From Tupaia tana (Eukaryota; Chordata; Mammalia; Scandentia; Tupaiidae): a DNA stretch of 64,000 nt. The DNA lies in the NCBI GenBank assembly GCA_026018925.1, contig JAKSZU010000012.1:48465207-48529206 (forward strand), in the 5' to 3' direction. Below the pieces are notes generated by a model. That model made no database searches, had not been told where the DNA came from, and saw only the letters and a list, made by a program, of their open reading frames with translations. Shown here piece by piece: positions 35,027-46,404 of this stretch (position 1 is its first letter; each line of letters opens with the position of its first letter). The position numbers and the translations under genes are program-made.

Positions 35027-35430
35027 AGATGGTGTAGTACTCTTGTGGCTTGGGGTGGAAGTGGGGTGGGTCTGATTTTTTTTCCTGAAGCTTTATGTTT
35101 GTACACTTTCCTATGATGTGTATTAGCTTTGTGAAAATTTTATTGTTTTAATGTAGGTAGGAAGTGCTAGAATTTACAGTGGGAATTTAGGGATCAGAGT
35201 TTCAGAGAAGAGTTTCTCTCATCCCCCGCTCCCCCCCCCACCCCCCTTAGGTAAGAGGGGTAGTTCCGCTGGAGACTCATTAGATTCTGAGAAATGACTC
35301 GCTCTTCCCTTATCCAAGTAGACATGATGTATTTCAGAATTCCCTGGTGACTTTTTCATTCACTCCACCAGTCACACCTCACTCCTCTTTATTTTGGATT
35401 TCCCAGCTTCCAGGACTGGGCAGTTTTAAA
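35027..35430. other. Continuation of the L1 5'UTR-like stretch, no gene
   Basis: Contains C-rich runs (35226-35250) and no supported frame. It may be the outer end of the old L1 5'UTR. Confidence 0.35.
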
Positions 35431-35445
35431 TTTTCTGTCATCGGG

Positions 35446-35890
35446 ACCCACAGATGGCATAATGGCTATGTCACTGGACTCCCATGTAGTCAACCACTGT
35501 TTGAGTCCTGGACCCAGTGGCTTAAACTCATGCCAGGCACATGTGTGTGCGTGCCCAAGATCCCAAGAGGAGAATGGAGGAGAAGGGATTGCAGCGTGGC
35601 CATCCCCCTAGGGGGTGATTTCTTGCTTTCTGTTTCTCTGTCTCTCTCTGTCTTTCTGGCGAGCACATGCACCCTATAGCAAAAACCTCTCCAACAAAAA
35701 ATTTCTTTTTCTATCATCTGGGGACCAGCAGGTGGCATGGTGATTAAGGTGCTGGACATTCCCACATGGCTGACCATGGTTTGAGTCCTGGACCTGGTGG
35801 CTTGCTTTCTCACTTCCTCTCTCTGTCTCTCTCTCTCTAGTCAAATTAAAAAAAAAAATGAATAAAATTAAATAAATAATTTTTTAAAAA
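35446..35890 (+). mobile_element. Two tandem tRNA-derived SINEs, long form then short form
   Basis: A long form (35446-35697) is followed by a short form (35722-35890). The phrase aaattttctgtcatc stands before the first (about 35430) and after the second (about 35893), with a related phrase tttctatcatc between them. This fits two insertions at one site or insertion of a dimer. Confidence 0.85.
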
Positions 35891-35894
35891 ATAA

Positions 35895-37190
35895 ATTTTC
35901 TGTCATCTAAGTGTTAGTGTTGCATCATTGCTGGGAAATGCCTGTTGTAATCCTCTTTATTACTATGTGCTCACCTTTAGGAAAAGCCCTTGCCCAGCTA
36001 TTCAGCATGCACCGACTACTCTAAGTACAATGGAGGCCAAACTGCTAGAGGAGGGAGTGCAAATTTTAGAACTTTTTTCCTATTCTGTGAAAAATGTCAC
36101 TAGAATTTTCTTAAGAATTGTGTTGAATTTGTAGATCAATTTGAGTAGTATTAACATTTTAACAGTATTGATTGTTTAAATCTATGAATAAGTCTTATCT
36201 TTCCATTTCTTTGTGTCTTCCTCTTTTTTCTTCATCATCGTTTTGTAGATTGGAATATAGATTTGTCCCTCCTTGATTAAATTGATTCCTAACTATTTTA
36301 TTTAAAAAAAAACTACTACTATAAATGAGATTGTTTTATTGATTTTTTTGGTATTATTTTTGGATACTATAATCAATCAGTAGTGTATAGAAACATTACT
36401 TATTTTTGTGTGTTAATTTATATCCAGAAATTATACTGCTTTTTTAAAAAAATTAATTCTAACCTATTTTTGGTAAAGGCCTTAGGGATTTCTATACATA
36501 GGGTCTATTAACAAATCTTTCATGTGAACTTGAAAAAAAATGCATTCTCCTGTTGTTTTGTGTAATGCTCAGCAAACAGATAAAGGTGATTGATCTTGTT
36601 AGTTAAGTCTTCAATATCCTTAATGCCTTTCTCTTTCTTCTCTCCTTCTCCATCTCTCTCTCTCTTTTTTTTCCCAATTTTTTATTATAGGGCATGTGTG
36701 CTCACTGGAGAGAGACAGAGAGAAAGTCAGAGAAGAAAAGAGAGAAATCAACTCCTGAGGGGATAGCCATACAGCAATCCCTTCTCCATTCCTTTGTGAT
36801 TTTGGGCATGCAAGCACATTTATTTTTTCAAGCTGCTAGGTCTAGGACTCAAACTGTGCAGGAGCCATGTGGGATCTGGCGACCTTAACTTCCACACCAC
36901 CTGCTGGCCCAATTCTTTTTAAAAAAAATTTCTCTTCACTCACTGAGAGATGAGTTTTTAAATCATCATATGTAGTTGTATATAGTTTTCTTTCAGTTTG
37001 GTCAGTTTTAATTCACATATTTTAAAACTCTGTGATTACATACACATCAGGGTTAAAATTCTCATAATGAATTAACTCCTTTATTATTGTGAAGTATTGT
37101 GCTTTCTCTCTGATATGATTACTTTTTCTAAAGCTTACTTTTTATGATATAAATAGAGCTGTTCCATCTTTATTATGGTTAGCATTTTCA
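35895..37190 (-). mobile_element. Old L1 ORF2 reverse-transcriptase region
   Basis: From about 36060 this is antisense ORF2 of an old L1 (ctgtgaaaaatgtcactag, then gtgttgaatttgtagatc), broken by a SINE at 36675-36912. 35895-36060 is not recognised. Confidence 0.6.
36675..36912 (-). mobile_element. tRNA-derived SINE, old long form
   Basis: Tail ttttattatagggcatgtg and head ending ctgctggccca near 36912. Confidence 0.83.
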
Positions 37191-37194
37191 TAGT

Positions 37195-38590
37195 TTTAAA
37201 AAATATTAATTATTTATTTTGTGTTCATTCACTGAACATCATCACAGTATACAAGATGCATTTTCCCTCAAGAAAACACTGTATAGTGGCTTAGTCATAC
37301 ATGTTATCATTACAAATAATTGTCCATTTCTGGTTTCATATTCCCCCTCCCATTTCTCACCCTCTGCCATATCTCATCCTTCTCCCACTCTATCTCTGGT
37401 ATCTGCAGTTGCTTTCCATTCCCTTTTTTTTTTCTCTCACATTTTACTGGTTAACAAAATATCTTAATTCATCTAATTACTTTCAATAGCCAGTTCAGCT
37501 GTTATACAGATATCTGTGAACAAATGTTTGACTTTAGTTATGAAACTGAGTAGAATGAATATACTATAAAATAGCAACTAGCTGATGTATATAGCTTACT
37601 TTGGTCATGAAATAGGTATTTTTAATATGTTTTTAATTTCAGGAAAGGTAGTTTTAGCTTTAACAAATCAAAATAAAAAAAAGTTAAGAGAACTTTGCTT
37701 AAGACTTAAAGCCAGGAAGCAGGTTAGAAGTCTGTTCAAATAGTAGTTACCTGGATCTGTTGACAATTCGAGAGAAGAAAAAATCCTTATCTCTGGATTA
37801 CAAAGCATAGAGAAAGATTGGTATTGTTTTAGTCAAAAGCCATAACATCCTATTTCATCAGCTCAGTCTCTTGTACTTAATCTAACTTCTATTGTGGTCC
37901 AAGCTTTCCGTGTAAATTCTGGAAAATAATATTCAGGTCTAGACTTGAATGGTCCCTCCCATTAAGCTGGCCCTTTTATGAGATGTTTTTTAACTCTTTA
38001 TTTTTGTGTGTCTGATTTCAGTTTTCCTGACATAACACTCCCTTCAGAACTTCTTGGAGAACTGGTCTGGTGTCGGTAAATTCTTTTTTTTTTTGAGAGG
38101 TTTTTGCTATAGGGCGCGTGCGCTCGCCAGACAGACAGAGAGAGACAGAGAGACAGAAAGCGAGAAATCACCCCCCAGGGAGGATGGCCATGCCGCAATC
38201 CCTTCTCCTCCATTCTCCTCTTGGGATCTTGGACACACACGCACGCACGCCCGGTGTGAGTTTTAAGCCACTGGGTCTGGGACACAAACTGCGGTCGACT
38301 ACATGGGAATCTAGTGACATAGCCATTACGCTAACTGCTGGTCCCTGTGTCTGTAAATTCTTTAAGTTTTTGTTTATTTGAGAATGTTCTTGTCTTCTCT
38401 TCCCATGTGAAGGATAATCTTGCTGGGTATAGTATTCTTGGTTGAAATTGTTTTTCATTCAACACTTTGAATATATTTTCCCATTCTTTCCTTGCTCGCA
38501 CTGCTTCTGATGAGAGATCTGCTGTTAACCTGATGGTATATCCTTTATAGGTAACTTGTCGTTCTCTCCACTTGAGACTGGGGAGATGGA
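37195..38590 (-). mobile_element. Half-L1 (HAL1-like) copy d, 5'-truncated in ORF1
   Basis: 3' end at 37200-37440, 3'UTR to about 38035, then the C-terminal part of ORF1 up to an abrupt end near 38570. The ORF1 to 3'UTR junction is the same as in copies b, c and e, without ORF2. A SINE (38085-38345) splits the ORF1 remnant. Confidence 0.75.
38085..38345 (-). mobile_element. Young tRNA-derived SINE inside half-L1 ORF1
   Basis: The flanks gtgtcggtaaattcttt and gtgtctgtaaattcttt form the target-site duplication. The tail side keeps gctatagggcgcgtgcgctcg. Confidence 0.93.
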
Positions 38591-38659
38591 AGCTGAATTA
38601 TCAGTAGACAATCTTCATTTCTCTTATTTCTGAAAGTACTAGTTCTCAGGTGCAAAGGA

Positions 38660-38905
38660 GGAGTCTTCATTTTTTTTTTTTTTTATTTAGATCATGCCAC
38701 AGGGCATGTGCACTTGCCAGAAAGAGTCAGAGAGAGACAGACAGAGGGAAAGTGAGAAATCACCCCTCCCCCCCCCAACAGGGTGGCCATGCCACAATCT
38801 CTTGCCTCCTCTCATCTCGGGATTTGGGGGTACCCATGCAAACGTGCCTGGTCTCCTTTTCAAGTAGCCAGGTCTAGGACTCAAACCTCTTAGCCATGTA
38901 GGACT
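38660..38905 (-). mobile_element. tRNA-derived SINE, old form
   Basis: T-run, gccacagggcatgtgcac, and a middle with a C-run. The head is truncated near 38905 and the terminal ctgctggtccc is missing. Confidence 0.8.
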
Positions 38906-40505
38906 TTAATTTAATTAAATAATTAAAAAATAGTTTTAAGCTTACAGAAAAATTGTAAGTATAGCACAGTAGCATTTAAAAAATTTTTATAACCCCTTTT
39001 ATCTGTATAAAATTATAAATTCTTTTAACAGTGATGTGAAGCAGATGAGACTTACAGGCATGAGTGGAAACACTGACCCCATATTTAGTATAGACAGATG
39101 TGGGAGGCAAGCCCCAGGCTTCCACATCCATAGCATTTTCCCATGACTGATACATCATTTTAAATTAATCTGATCTCACAATACTTTACAGTGTAAGGGT
39201 AACAACTCTGGAGCCAATTAGCCTAATTAATTATCTCATAACTTGACACATTTTAAGGCATTATTATCCCCCTAAATTTCATAGCTATGCTTGAGGGCCT
39301 GAGCCAAAATTGCAGCATGGATGATCTGAAGGGACCAGAGAACACAATGGTTAAGCTTTAAGTTGGCCTCAGCCCGGCACATGCTCACCACTGCTGAGCT
39401 GGCAGGCTGAGGCAACTAAGTCAAGAAAGCAGAGGGAAGGCCCACGGTGGACACAGAGAATCCAATCAGCAGCAGACCCATTTTTCCCAGGATGAAAACT
39501 GCCAGAAACCCTGCAGCTGGCCTACTCTCCCACTGCCAGTAGGGTAAGAGTACTTCTGGAGTCTGGATCATGCAAGAGAAATGGTTAAACCAAGCTGCTT
39601 GCCTGATATGCCAATATCACCCATGATAAACCAAGAAAATGGTTTACTCCTTCCCAGTCTGGGTTTTAAGGAGACAGCTATCATGGAAAACAGGAAATCC
39701 CATTTTAGGGGGAAATGCTGTGCACCTCCCGAGTACAGATGGTGCAGGGGCAACACCATTTGCCACTGTGTTCTAAGAGAAAACAGCAAATAGGATTGAA
39801 GGGAAAAGTTGTCTTGGTAAGGTGTATTCTACCAGCCACAGGACCAGGAGACTAGCAATATCTATTGGCCTGGTGACCAATCCCGGTAACAGCAGGACTA
39901 TGAAACATTCAGGCAAAATTTTGGTATATATGTGTCTTATTGACAAAGGGAATTTCTCAAATTCTGAGATAGAGAAAAAGACTAAGAAAGCTACAGGCTA
40001 GACAAAAAAGTCATCAAACACGCTAGGGCTGTCGAGTCTGAGAACTCTCAGAGCTGTCAGTAAGTTGGACATAATCTCATGGTAGAACCACCAAGCATTT
40101 GTTTTGTGCTTCTTTAAATTATATTTTAAGTTTTTTCAAAACAAGGTCTAGAAACCTCCAATTTCAAGTACACCCCAGGCTTGGTCCACCCCTACGGGAG
40201 TCTTGGGGAACCTCGTGCACGTTTGGGTTATTCATTCACCAGCATTAAAGCCCAGGACAGATGTGATGAAGCAAAGCTCCCTCCTCCATGGCATATGCTG
40301 AATGTCAGAGAAGGCAGCAGCCAACGTGGAAAATGCTGGAATTTTTCTTTACAACTGGGCTGTGATGAGGGGTTCCTGTTACGAACATAAATTACTGTGT
40401 TTTCAAGACTCTTCCTTTCCAGTTTCTGAAATTGGACCAGACAATAATCTTCTTTGAAGATACAATTCAAAAAGCCAAAAGCACACCTTCCAACACACTG
40501 TGCTT
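38906..40505. other. Mostly unassigned; probable 3'UTR of the RPL7L1 retrocopy in part
   Basis: About 39350-40505 is less AT-rich than its surroundings and lies directly downstream (minus strand) of the RPL7L1 frame, so it may be that transcript's 3'UTR. I cannot confirm this from memory of the mRNA. 38920-39000 resembles an old L1 3'UTR. No other gene is supported. Confidence 0.4.
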
Positions 40506-41252
40506 TCAGGTATTCTGGATCCAGTTCAGCTGGCGGATGAGCTGACTGATGCGTTCACCCCGATAACCAAGTGACCCCATCTCCTTGAAGAAGCCCACTT
40601 GGTTCTTGGTGGCATGACGGGCCACCGAAAGGTGAAAAGGGCACAAAAAACATGAGATATCTTGGAAATACCTCCCCGGAGAGGCAATTTCATGAATGAG
40701 GTCTTCTAAACAAATGACGTCAAACCTCCCTAGATGCTCCTCAATCACTGTGTTGTGGGTTAGAAGGATGGTCTTATTCTTGACCTTGGCTTGCCCACGT
40801 TTCAAGATGAGTTCCCGGACAGATTTCAGATTTGGAAATCCCCAGGTCACATAAGGTTCCACTATTCGCAGTGATTTTAGGCTTTGAGGAGTGACTTTGA
40901 CAAAAACACTACTGAAAATTTTCTTCAGACGCAGTCTCGCAATGGTCTTCTGCACTGCATCAGTTCTTTTGATGTGCACAACAAAGGCTAATGAATGTTT
41001 ATTAGGCATTTCCAAGGCATGAGGTTTCACTTCAAGTCGTCTGAGACATGCCATGTCACGCTTCTGCTGCCAGGAGTCATTTAAGAACGACTCCAGTCGC
41101 TTAAATCTGGGCCCTTTCTCTTTCCTCTGCTCTTTTCTTGCCAAAAGTGCTTGCTTTGCTTGGGTGTCTTTGAGGGCTTGATAAGCTTTTCTCTTTTTCA
41201 GGAGATTTTCTGGAACCAAAGGGATCTTTTTCCTTCGTTCAGACTCCACCAT
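40506..41252 (-). pseudogene. RPL7L1: RPL7L1 retrocopy (60S ribosomal protein L7-like 1) with an open reading frame
   Basis: An intronless frame of 248 residues from the Met at 41252, spanning RPL7L1 (about 246 residues in human). [20 protein letters not shown] stands at residues about 7-26, FKRLESFL follows, and [44 protein letters not shown] is continuous in the middle. NTVIEEHLG and [11 protein letters not shown] come later, with [15 protein letters not shown] near the end. A four-residue in-frame loss lies in the segment before VQKTIARL, and five extra residues follow the usual last Asn. The lack of introns in a gene that normally has them, plus small changes, marks a processed copy. RPL7L1 belongs to the uL30 family and works in nucleolar pre-60S maturation. 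Activity of this copy is possible but unproven. A SINE begins about ten bases upstream of the start codon. Confidence 0.88.
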
Positions 41253-41262
41253 CTTTGTAGTT

Positions 41263-41519
41263 GTAACTTTTTTTTTTTTCCTATAGGGATCATGCACTCA
41301 TCAATGAGACAGAGCGAGACAGAGAGACAGAAAGTGAGAATACTCCCTAGGGGGAATGGCCACACCATAATCCCTTCTCCTCCATTCTCCTTTCAGAATT
41401 TAGGGCACACAGGCACATGTGCCAAGTGTGAGTTTTGAGCTGCCAGGTCTGGAACTCGAACTATAGTCGGCTACATGGGAGTACAATGATGTAACCAGTA
41501 TGCCATCTGCTGGTTCCAG
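41263..41519 (-). mobile_element. tRNA-derived SINE immediately upstream of the RPL7L1 retrocopy
   Basis: The poly(A) complement is at 41268-41280 and the head ends ctgctggttcc at 41518. gtaacttt and gtaacttc on either side suggest the target-site duplication. The insertion replaced or displaced the retrocopy's 5'UTR and adds 15 in-frame codons before its Met. Confidence 0.9.
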
Positions 41520-41639
41520 CACAGTAACTTCTGTCTCTCTTGTTTCTTCAACTAGTTCCCCTATTGTTAACATTTTATGCTATCAATAGTATGGTACATT
41601 TGTCACAATGAATGATGTAGTAATACATAATTATTAATA

Positions 41640-42215
41640 TTATCAAAAAAAGATACAAATGCAGGGCATGAAATGCAGGGTCACCACAGTGACCACCACC
41701 GTGATGTGGGAGGTGCAGGTAGTAATGACTTCCCTTCTGCCTTTCCCTGCCGGAGACCTCAGTAACATTAAGATGACAGTATAAGGCCCAAACAGTAGTA
41801 TAACCCACAGTGTAGTGACCAGGTCATTGTTGGAATTCATCAGTGCACTCAATTTGAGGAGTCAGGCACTTCCTATTGACAATAGGAAGTGTCAATAGCA
41901 TTGGGTTTACATTTGGAGAGTGAAACAACTGGGCAATCTGCATAATGAAGTGGGTAAAACACCCCCACTCTCCCAGGGGGTGTTAACTGTTAATCCAGTG
42001 CAGTAGCCTCTGTTCATGGTAGTCAGACAGTGCAGTCATTTTCAGATGACTTTACATCTATTGAATGCCCTTGAAGGCAAGGAATGCTCATGCTTACCAA
42101 TCCAGGAGGTGGAAGGAAAATTCTGATACAATTAGTGAATGACGTTTCTCTTTTACAAAAGTTCCAGCAGAACCTTAGGAGTGGCAATGGAAGGACAGAT
42201 TTCATATGTTCATAT
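41640..42215 (-). pseudogene. OR4D-like olfactory receptor pseudogene, truncated at both ends
   Basis: The fragment at 41852-41643 reads [35 protein letters not shown] and TCTSHITVV, matching TM5-TM6 of the two intact ORs. A duplicated VVT insert follows, and homology stops at PCICIF. Further upstream on the minus strand, 42000-42215 corresponds to TM2-TM3 (loop with tgttcatggtagtcagacag for the MSRGR region) with frameshifts and losses. TM7 and the N-terminus are gone. It is older than the intact pair. Confidence 0.88.
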
Positions 42216-42696
42216 ACCCAAAGTAAGAAGATAAATAATACAAGCTCTGATCTTGATTCTGCTCTAGGCCAAGGTTAATCAATTTTTTATTCCAGTGCAG
42301 TTCTTCAGGAATATTGGTTCACACCTCCTCTTCACTATTTGGTTTCTAGCTTTGACCTGGGAGAATACTTAGTTCTTTAACACTCCCAGGCACTATAACT
42401 GCAATTCTGAAAGTCCTGCTGTATTTTTGTAGAGCTTGCAATCATTTGCAGTCATCCCAATTTTTCAATTGATGAGCTATTTACATGTAATAAGTTTGCC
42501 ACATACAATTTTATTTGATGATTAATTTAAAATGAAATATCTTCTTAAAACGGCATACATTTAAACTAATATTTAGTAACCTTTACATGCCACTTTTTAA
42601 AAGCCAGAAAACATCAACAGATAATTTATTACTTTGTTGATTTCCAATATACGTAATCTTAGTCTCCCTTTTAATTTCCTTTTTATTTTGCTTTTT
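42216..42696. other. No gene or repeat recognised
   Basis: AT-rich flank upstream of the OR pseudogene; no supported feature. Confidence 0.4.
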
Positions 42697-42714
42697 TGAA
42701 AACCTTTATCTTGG

Positions 42715-42954
42715 GAACCAGCAGTTAGCGTAATGGCTATGTTGCTGGACTCCCACGTAGTCGACCGCGGTTTGCGTCCCGGACCCAGTGGCTTAGAACT
42801 CATGCCAGGCGCGAGTGCGTGCGTGCCTAAGATCCTGAGAGGAGAATGGAGGAGAAGGGATTGCAACGTGACCATCCCCCCTGGGGGGTGATTTCTCACT
42901 TTCTGTCTCTATGTCTGTCTGGTGAGCGCACGCGCCCTATAGTGAAAACCTCTT

Positions 42955-42985
<31 letters not shown>

Positions 42986-43240
42986 TTTATCTTGGGACCA
43001 GCAGATGGCATAACAATTATGTTGCTGGACTCCCATTTAGCCGACTTTGATTCAAGTCCCAGACCTGGTGGCTTAAAACATGCTGGGCATGTGTGCATGT
43101 GCACCTAAATCCTGAGAGAAGAATGGAGGAAAAGGGATTGTGGCATGGCCAACCCCCCTGGGGGGTGGTTTCTCAGTTTCTGTCTGTCTCTTCAGTGAGT
43201 GCACACACCCTATAGCAAAAATCTCTCTTAAAAGTAAAAC
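42715..43240 (+). mobile_element. Two tRNA-derived SINEs inserted in tandem at one site
   Basis: A CpG-rich younger copy (about 42715-42976) is followed by an older one (about 42993-43240). The phrase aaaacctttatct occurs before the first (about 42699), between them (about 42980) and after the second (about 43244). The younger copy therefore probably inserted at the 5' junction of the older one. An AAAAC array is in the tail at 42955-42980. Confidence 0.92.
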
Positions 43241-44580
43241 AAAAGAAAACCTTTATCTCTTCCTGTTACTTATGTATGGTGATAAACACACTGCTAAAGA
43301 GTTCAATGAAATAAATGTGTTTAATTTATGCATATTCATAGCTGAAAGGCAAACTAAAAAAATGGTAGTCCATATAAGGTGAGAAAACAAAAAGCTCAAT
43401 AAATTAGGAGGAAGATGATCTCCAGCTTCTCGACTATGGAATAAGTCTAATATTAAGAGCAGCTCTTTTGAATGCATGTGCATGTGTGTAATTACAGTGT
43501 ACTAAACAGAGTACATAGTTGAATCAATTATTTTGTTTTTACTAATGAGAAAATTGAGGCTTAATAAGGTTAAATAACTTTTGCAAAGTTACGTATCATA
43601 TGCAGAAGACTTTATAGAAAGTGAAATCATTGGTGCTAAATCTTGAAGAGTCGAGAGCGCTCTTAATATGGGGACATTTCGTGAGAAGACACTGGCATGG
43701 GTAGATATATTAGGGTAAGAAAGTTTCGAGTCCATAGGGATATAGCAAGACTTTCTATTTGCCTGGGGAAGAGAAGATGAAATGGAAAGGATTGAAACAA
43801 GATGAAAGAAATTATGTTAATTTTAAATTCACTCTCGATTCCGTGTTAATTTTATATAATGATATCCTTTGAAGAAGTTGATCTGAGAGTTACTATCATG
43901 CTGAAAGGGACTTTTAAATCCCATTTCATAGCTCCCTGCCTGAGAAAGCTTCATCAGCAAACAGCCCGAGAGAGTAAACCAAATACATATTGCCTTTCCC
44001 CCCACATCTAGCATGCCTTATTTTTCTAAGTACTTGTCAATATGCAACTCCCATCTCTGCAGCATCTTTCACTAATGATGCTCATCCTTTTTTGCATCAT
44101 TTATACATCTGACAAAAATACTCACAGTAAAATTATTTATGAGCAATCAATAATACATCTTAAGTTAAAAAATCACAAATTTAACCTTAGCTATGGCTCA
44201 GTTTCATTATTAACCTCTTAGTCCCAGGTATATTATGAGACTTAGGTGAGAAATATTGTGGCACAAGGAAGTAGAAATCATGGCTGGTGATGGAGTTTCA
44301 GAGGGAATTATTAAAATATGGCTAATACATATGTGAATATAAACACAGAAAGACCCATACTGAGAAAAATTATGAGTTGATTTGTGTCCAGGTTACCTAA
44401 TGGCAAGGGATAAAATATGCACCCTTATGCCCAGCTCAATCAATTCTTTATTAAAGCATGCCAAATACCATGCCTGAAAGCCTTTGGGGGTCAATTTTCA
44501 TTGTTTAAAAGGTGTAAAAGGCTATGTATTTGAATGTGCCACCTGGGTTAGACTGTCAAGAAGCTAGAAAAAGAGAACTC
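43241..44580. other. Mostly unassigned, with a MIR fragment
   Basis: 43530-43610 keeps a MIR core (gagaaaattgaggcttaataagg). 44270-44480 shows scattered similarity to 29180-29350. No coding region is supported. Confidence 0.45.
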
Positions 44581-44590
44581 AAACACTTTC

Positions 44591-44871
44591 TTTTTTTTTT
44601 TTTTTTTTCTTTTCTTTTTTTGGAGAGGTTTTTGCTATAGGGCGCGTGCGCTCGCCAGACAGACAGAGAGAGACAGAGAGATAGAAAGCAGGAAATCACC
44701 CCCCAGGGGGGATGGCCACGCCGCAATCCCTTCTCCTCCATTCTCCTCTCGGGATCTTGGGCACGCACGCACACGCGCCCGGCGTGAGTTTAAGCCGCCG
44801 GGTCCGGGACTCGAACCGCGGTCGACTATGTGGGAGTCCAGCGACATAGCCATTACGCTAACTGCTGGTCC
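44591..44871 (-). mobile_element. Young tRNA-derived SINE, nearly consensus
   Basis: The flanks caaacactttctt (44578-44590 and about 44872-44884) form the target-site duplication. Most CpGs of the head and middle are intact. Confidence 0.95.
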
Positions 44872-44884
44872 CAAACACTTTCTT

Positions 44885-45440
44885 GTCATTACCCTTCATT
44901 TGGTCATTGAGCAGAGAGCATTTACGGCACCCTGAAGCTGGACGTCCAACATGTCATAGATGATAATTAGGAATGTAACCCTGTGGACTGTATCCCACCA
45001 TTCTATTATATGAATTTTCTTTATCCAGGCAGAGTTAAATAGAACTAAGCTTACACATACCTTTATAGAGATAAGTTGAGAAAACGATTCACCCAATAAC
45101 ATTTTGTATTTTATATCAACTCAACTTATTGGACTACAGAAAACAAATAGTATGAAACAATGTCCTGGCAGTTGAACCAAGAAATCTTGGTTATTGCTAT
45201 TTCTAGGGCCATGAAATCTGGCCCCAGATATTTAGATTGAATGAATACATTTTTGTTCTGCCCTTTCTGTCTCAGTCGTTATAAACTATCATAAGTGAGA
45301 AGTGGCAGATATGAAGAGAGGAATAGAATCTATACATGAAAGAAGTAAGTATGTACTTTGTTAAACAATTTTGCAGTTGATTACTAATTTCAACAAGTAT
45401 GCAGATTTTTTACATAAATATATTAAATATATAAAGGAAT
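44885..45440. other. No gene or repeat recognised
   Basis: Nothing supportable beyond short frames. Confidence 0.4.
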
Positions 45441-45448
45441 TTAGAGGA

Positions 45449-45710
45449 GTCGGACCAGCAGTTAGCGTAATGGCTTTGTCGCTGGACTCCCATGTAGTTG
45501 ACTGCAGTTCGAGTCCCGGACCCAGTGGCTTAAACTCATGCCGGGCGCGTGTGTGTGTGCCCAAGATACCGAGAGGAGAATGGAGGAGAAGGGATTGCGG
45601 CATGGCCACCACCCCTGGAGGGTGATTTCTCACTTTCTGTCTCTCTGTCTCTCTCTGTCTGTCTGGCGAGTGCACACTCCCTATAGCAAAAACCTCTCCA
45701 AAAAATAAAT
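45449..45710 (+). mobile_element. Young tRNA-derived SINE
   Basis: Head at 45449, tail with AAT repeats. The flanks ataaaggaattta and ataaaggaatcaa suggest the target-site duplication. Confidence 0.92.
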
Positions 45711-45786
45711 AATAATAATAAAGGAATCAATGCCTTTGGAGCTGTGTTACAAATTTTTGAAATAGGAACTTGAATGTCTATTGGAA

Positions 45787-45813
45787 TCTATCTATCTATC
45801 TATTTATCTATCT
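45787..45813. repeat. (CTAT)n microsatellite
   Basis: Six to seven CTAT units with one substitution. Confidence 0.9.
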
Positions 45814-45834
45814 TGAGAAAGGAATATTAATTAT

Positions 45835-45876
45835 ATATATATACATACATATATATATATATGTATGTATATATAT
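45835..45876. repeat. Perfect 42-bp AT-rich palindrome
   Basis: The sequence reads the same on both strands around a centre at 45855/45856, with atacatacat opposed to atgtatgtat. Long TA-rich palindromes can extrude cruciforms and often vary in length. Confidence 0.9.
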
Positions 45877-46014
45877 TGTCTGACAAAGGAATATTAAGAA
45901 TAAATTTATGTAGGGGAGGCAGGAACGGACATTCATCTGAGAAAGGAAATCAGTGATGTTATAGGGACTCTGGCATCTTTAAAATATTTAAAATCTTTAA
46001 AATACTTCAAACAG

Positions 46015-46285
46015 GGGCCAGCAGATGGCAGGTAGATTAAAGCACTAGATTCCTACATGGCTGATTGTGGTTCAAGTTTCAGACCCAACAGTTTGAAAAA
46101 CACACTGGTTGCATGTGCATATGTGCCCAAAATACCAAGAGGAGAATGGAGGAGAAGGGATTGGAGTGTGGCCATCCCACTGGGGATGATTTCTAACTTT
46201 TCTTCTTTTCTTACTTCTCTTCTCTTCTTCTCTGTTTCTATCTTCTCTTTAGGCCAAGCACATATACCCTATGGCAAAAAACTTA
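46015..46285 (+). mobile_element. tRNA-derived SINE, old long form
   Basis: Head ggggccagcagatggcaggt and tail ataccctatggcaaaaaa. CpG-poor and with an expanded TTCT tract. Confidence 0.83.
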
Positions 46286-46404
46286 AAATAATAAATTTCA
46301 AACATATGGAAAAGTACAAAAGCCAGTATTCACTCAACAAATGTTTATTGAGTAACCATCATACACTAGGTACCTCTGGGCACTGGGAGTGTGACTGCCA
46401 GCAT

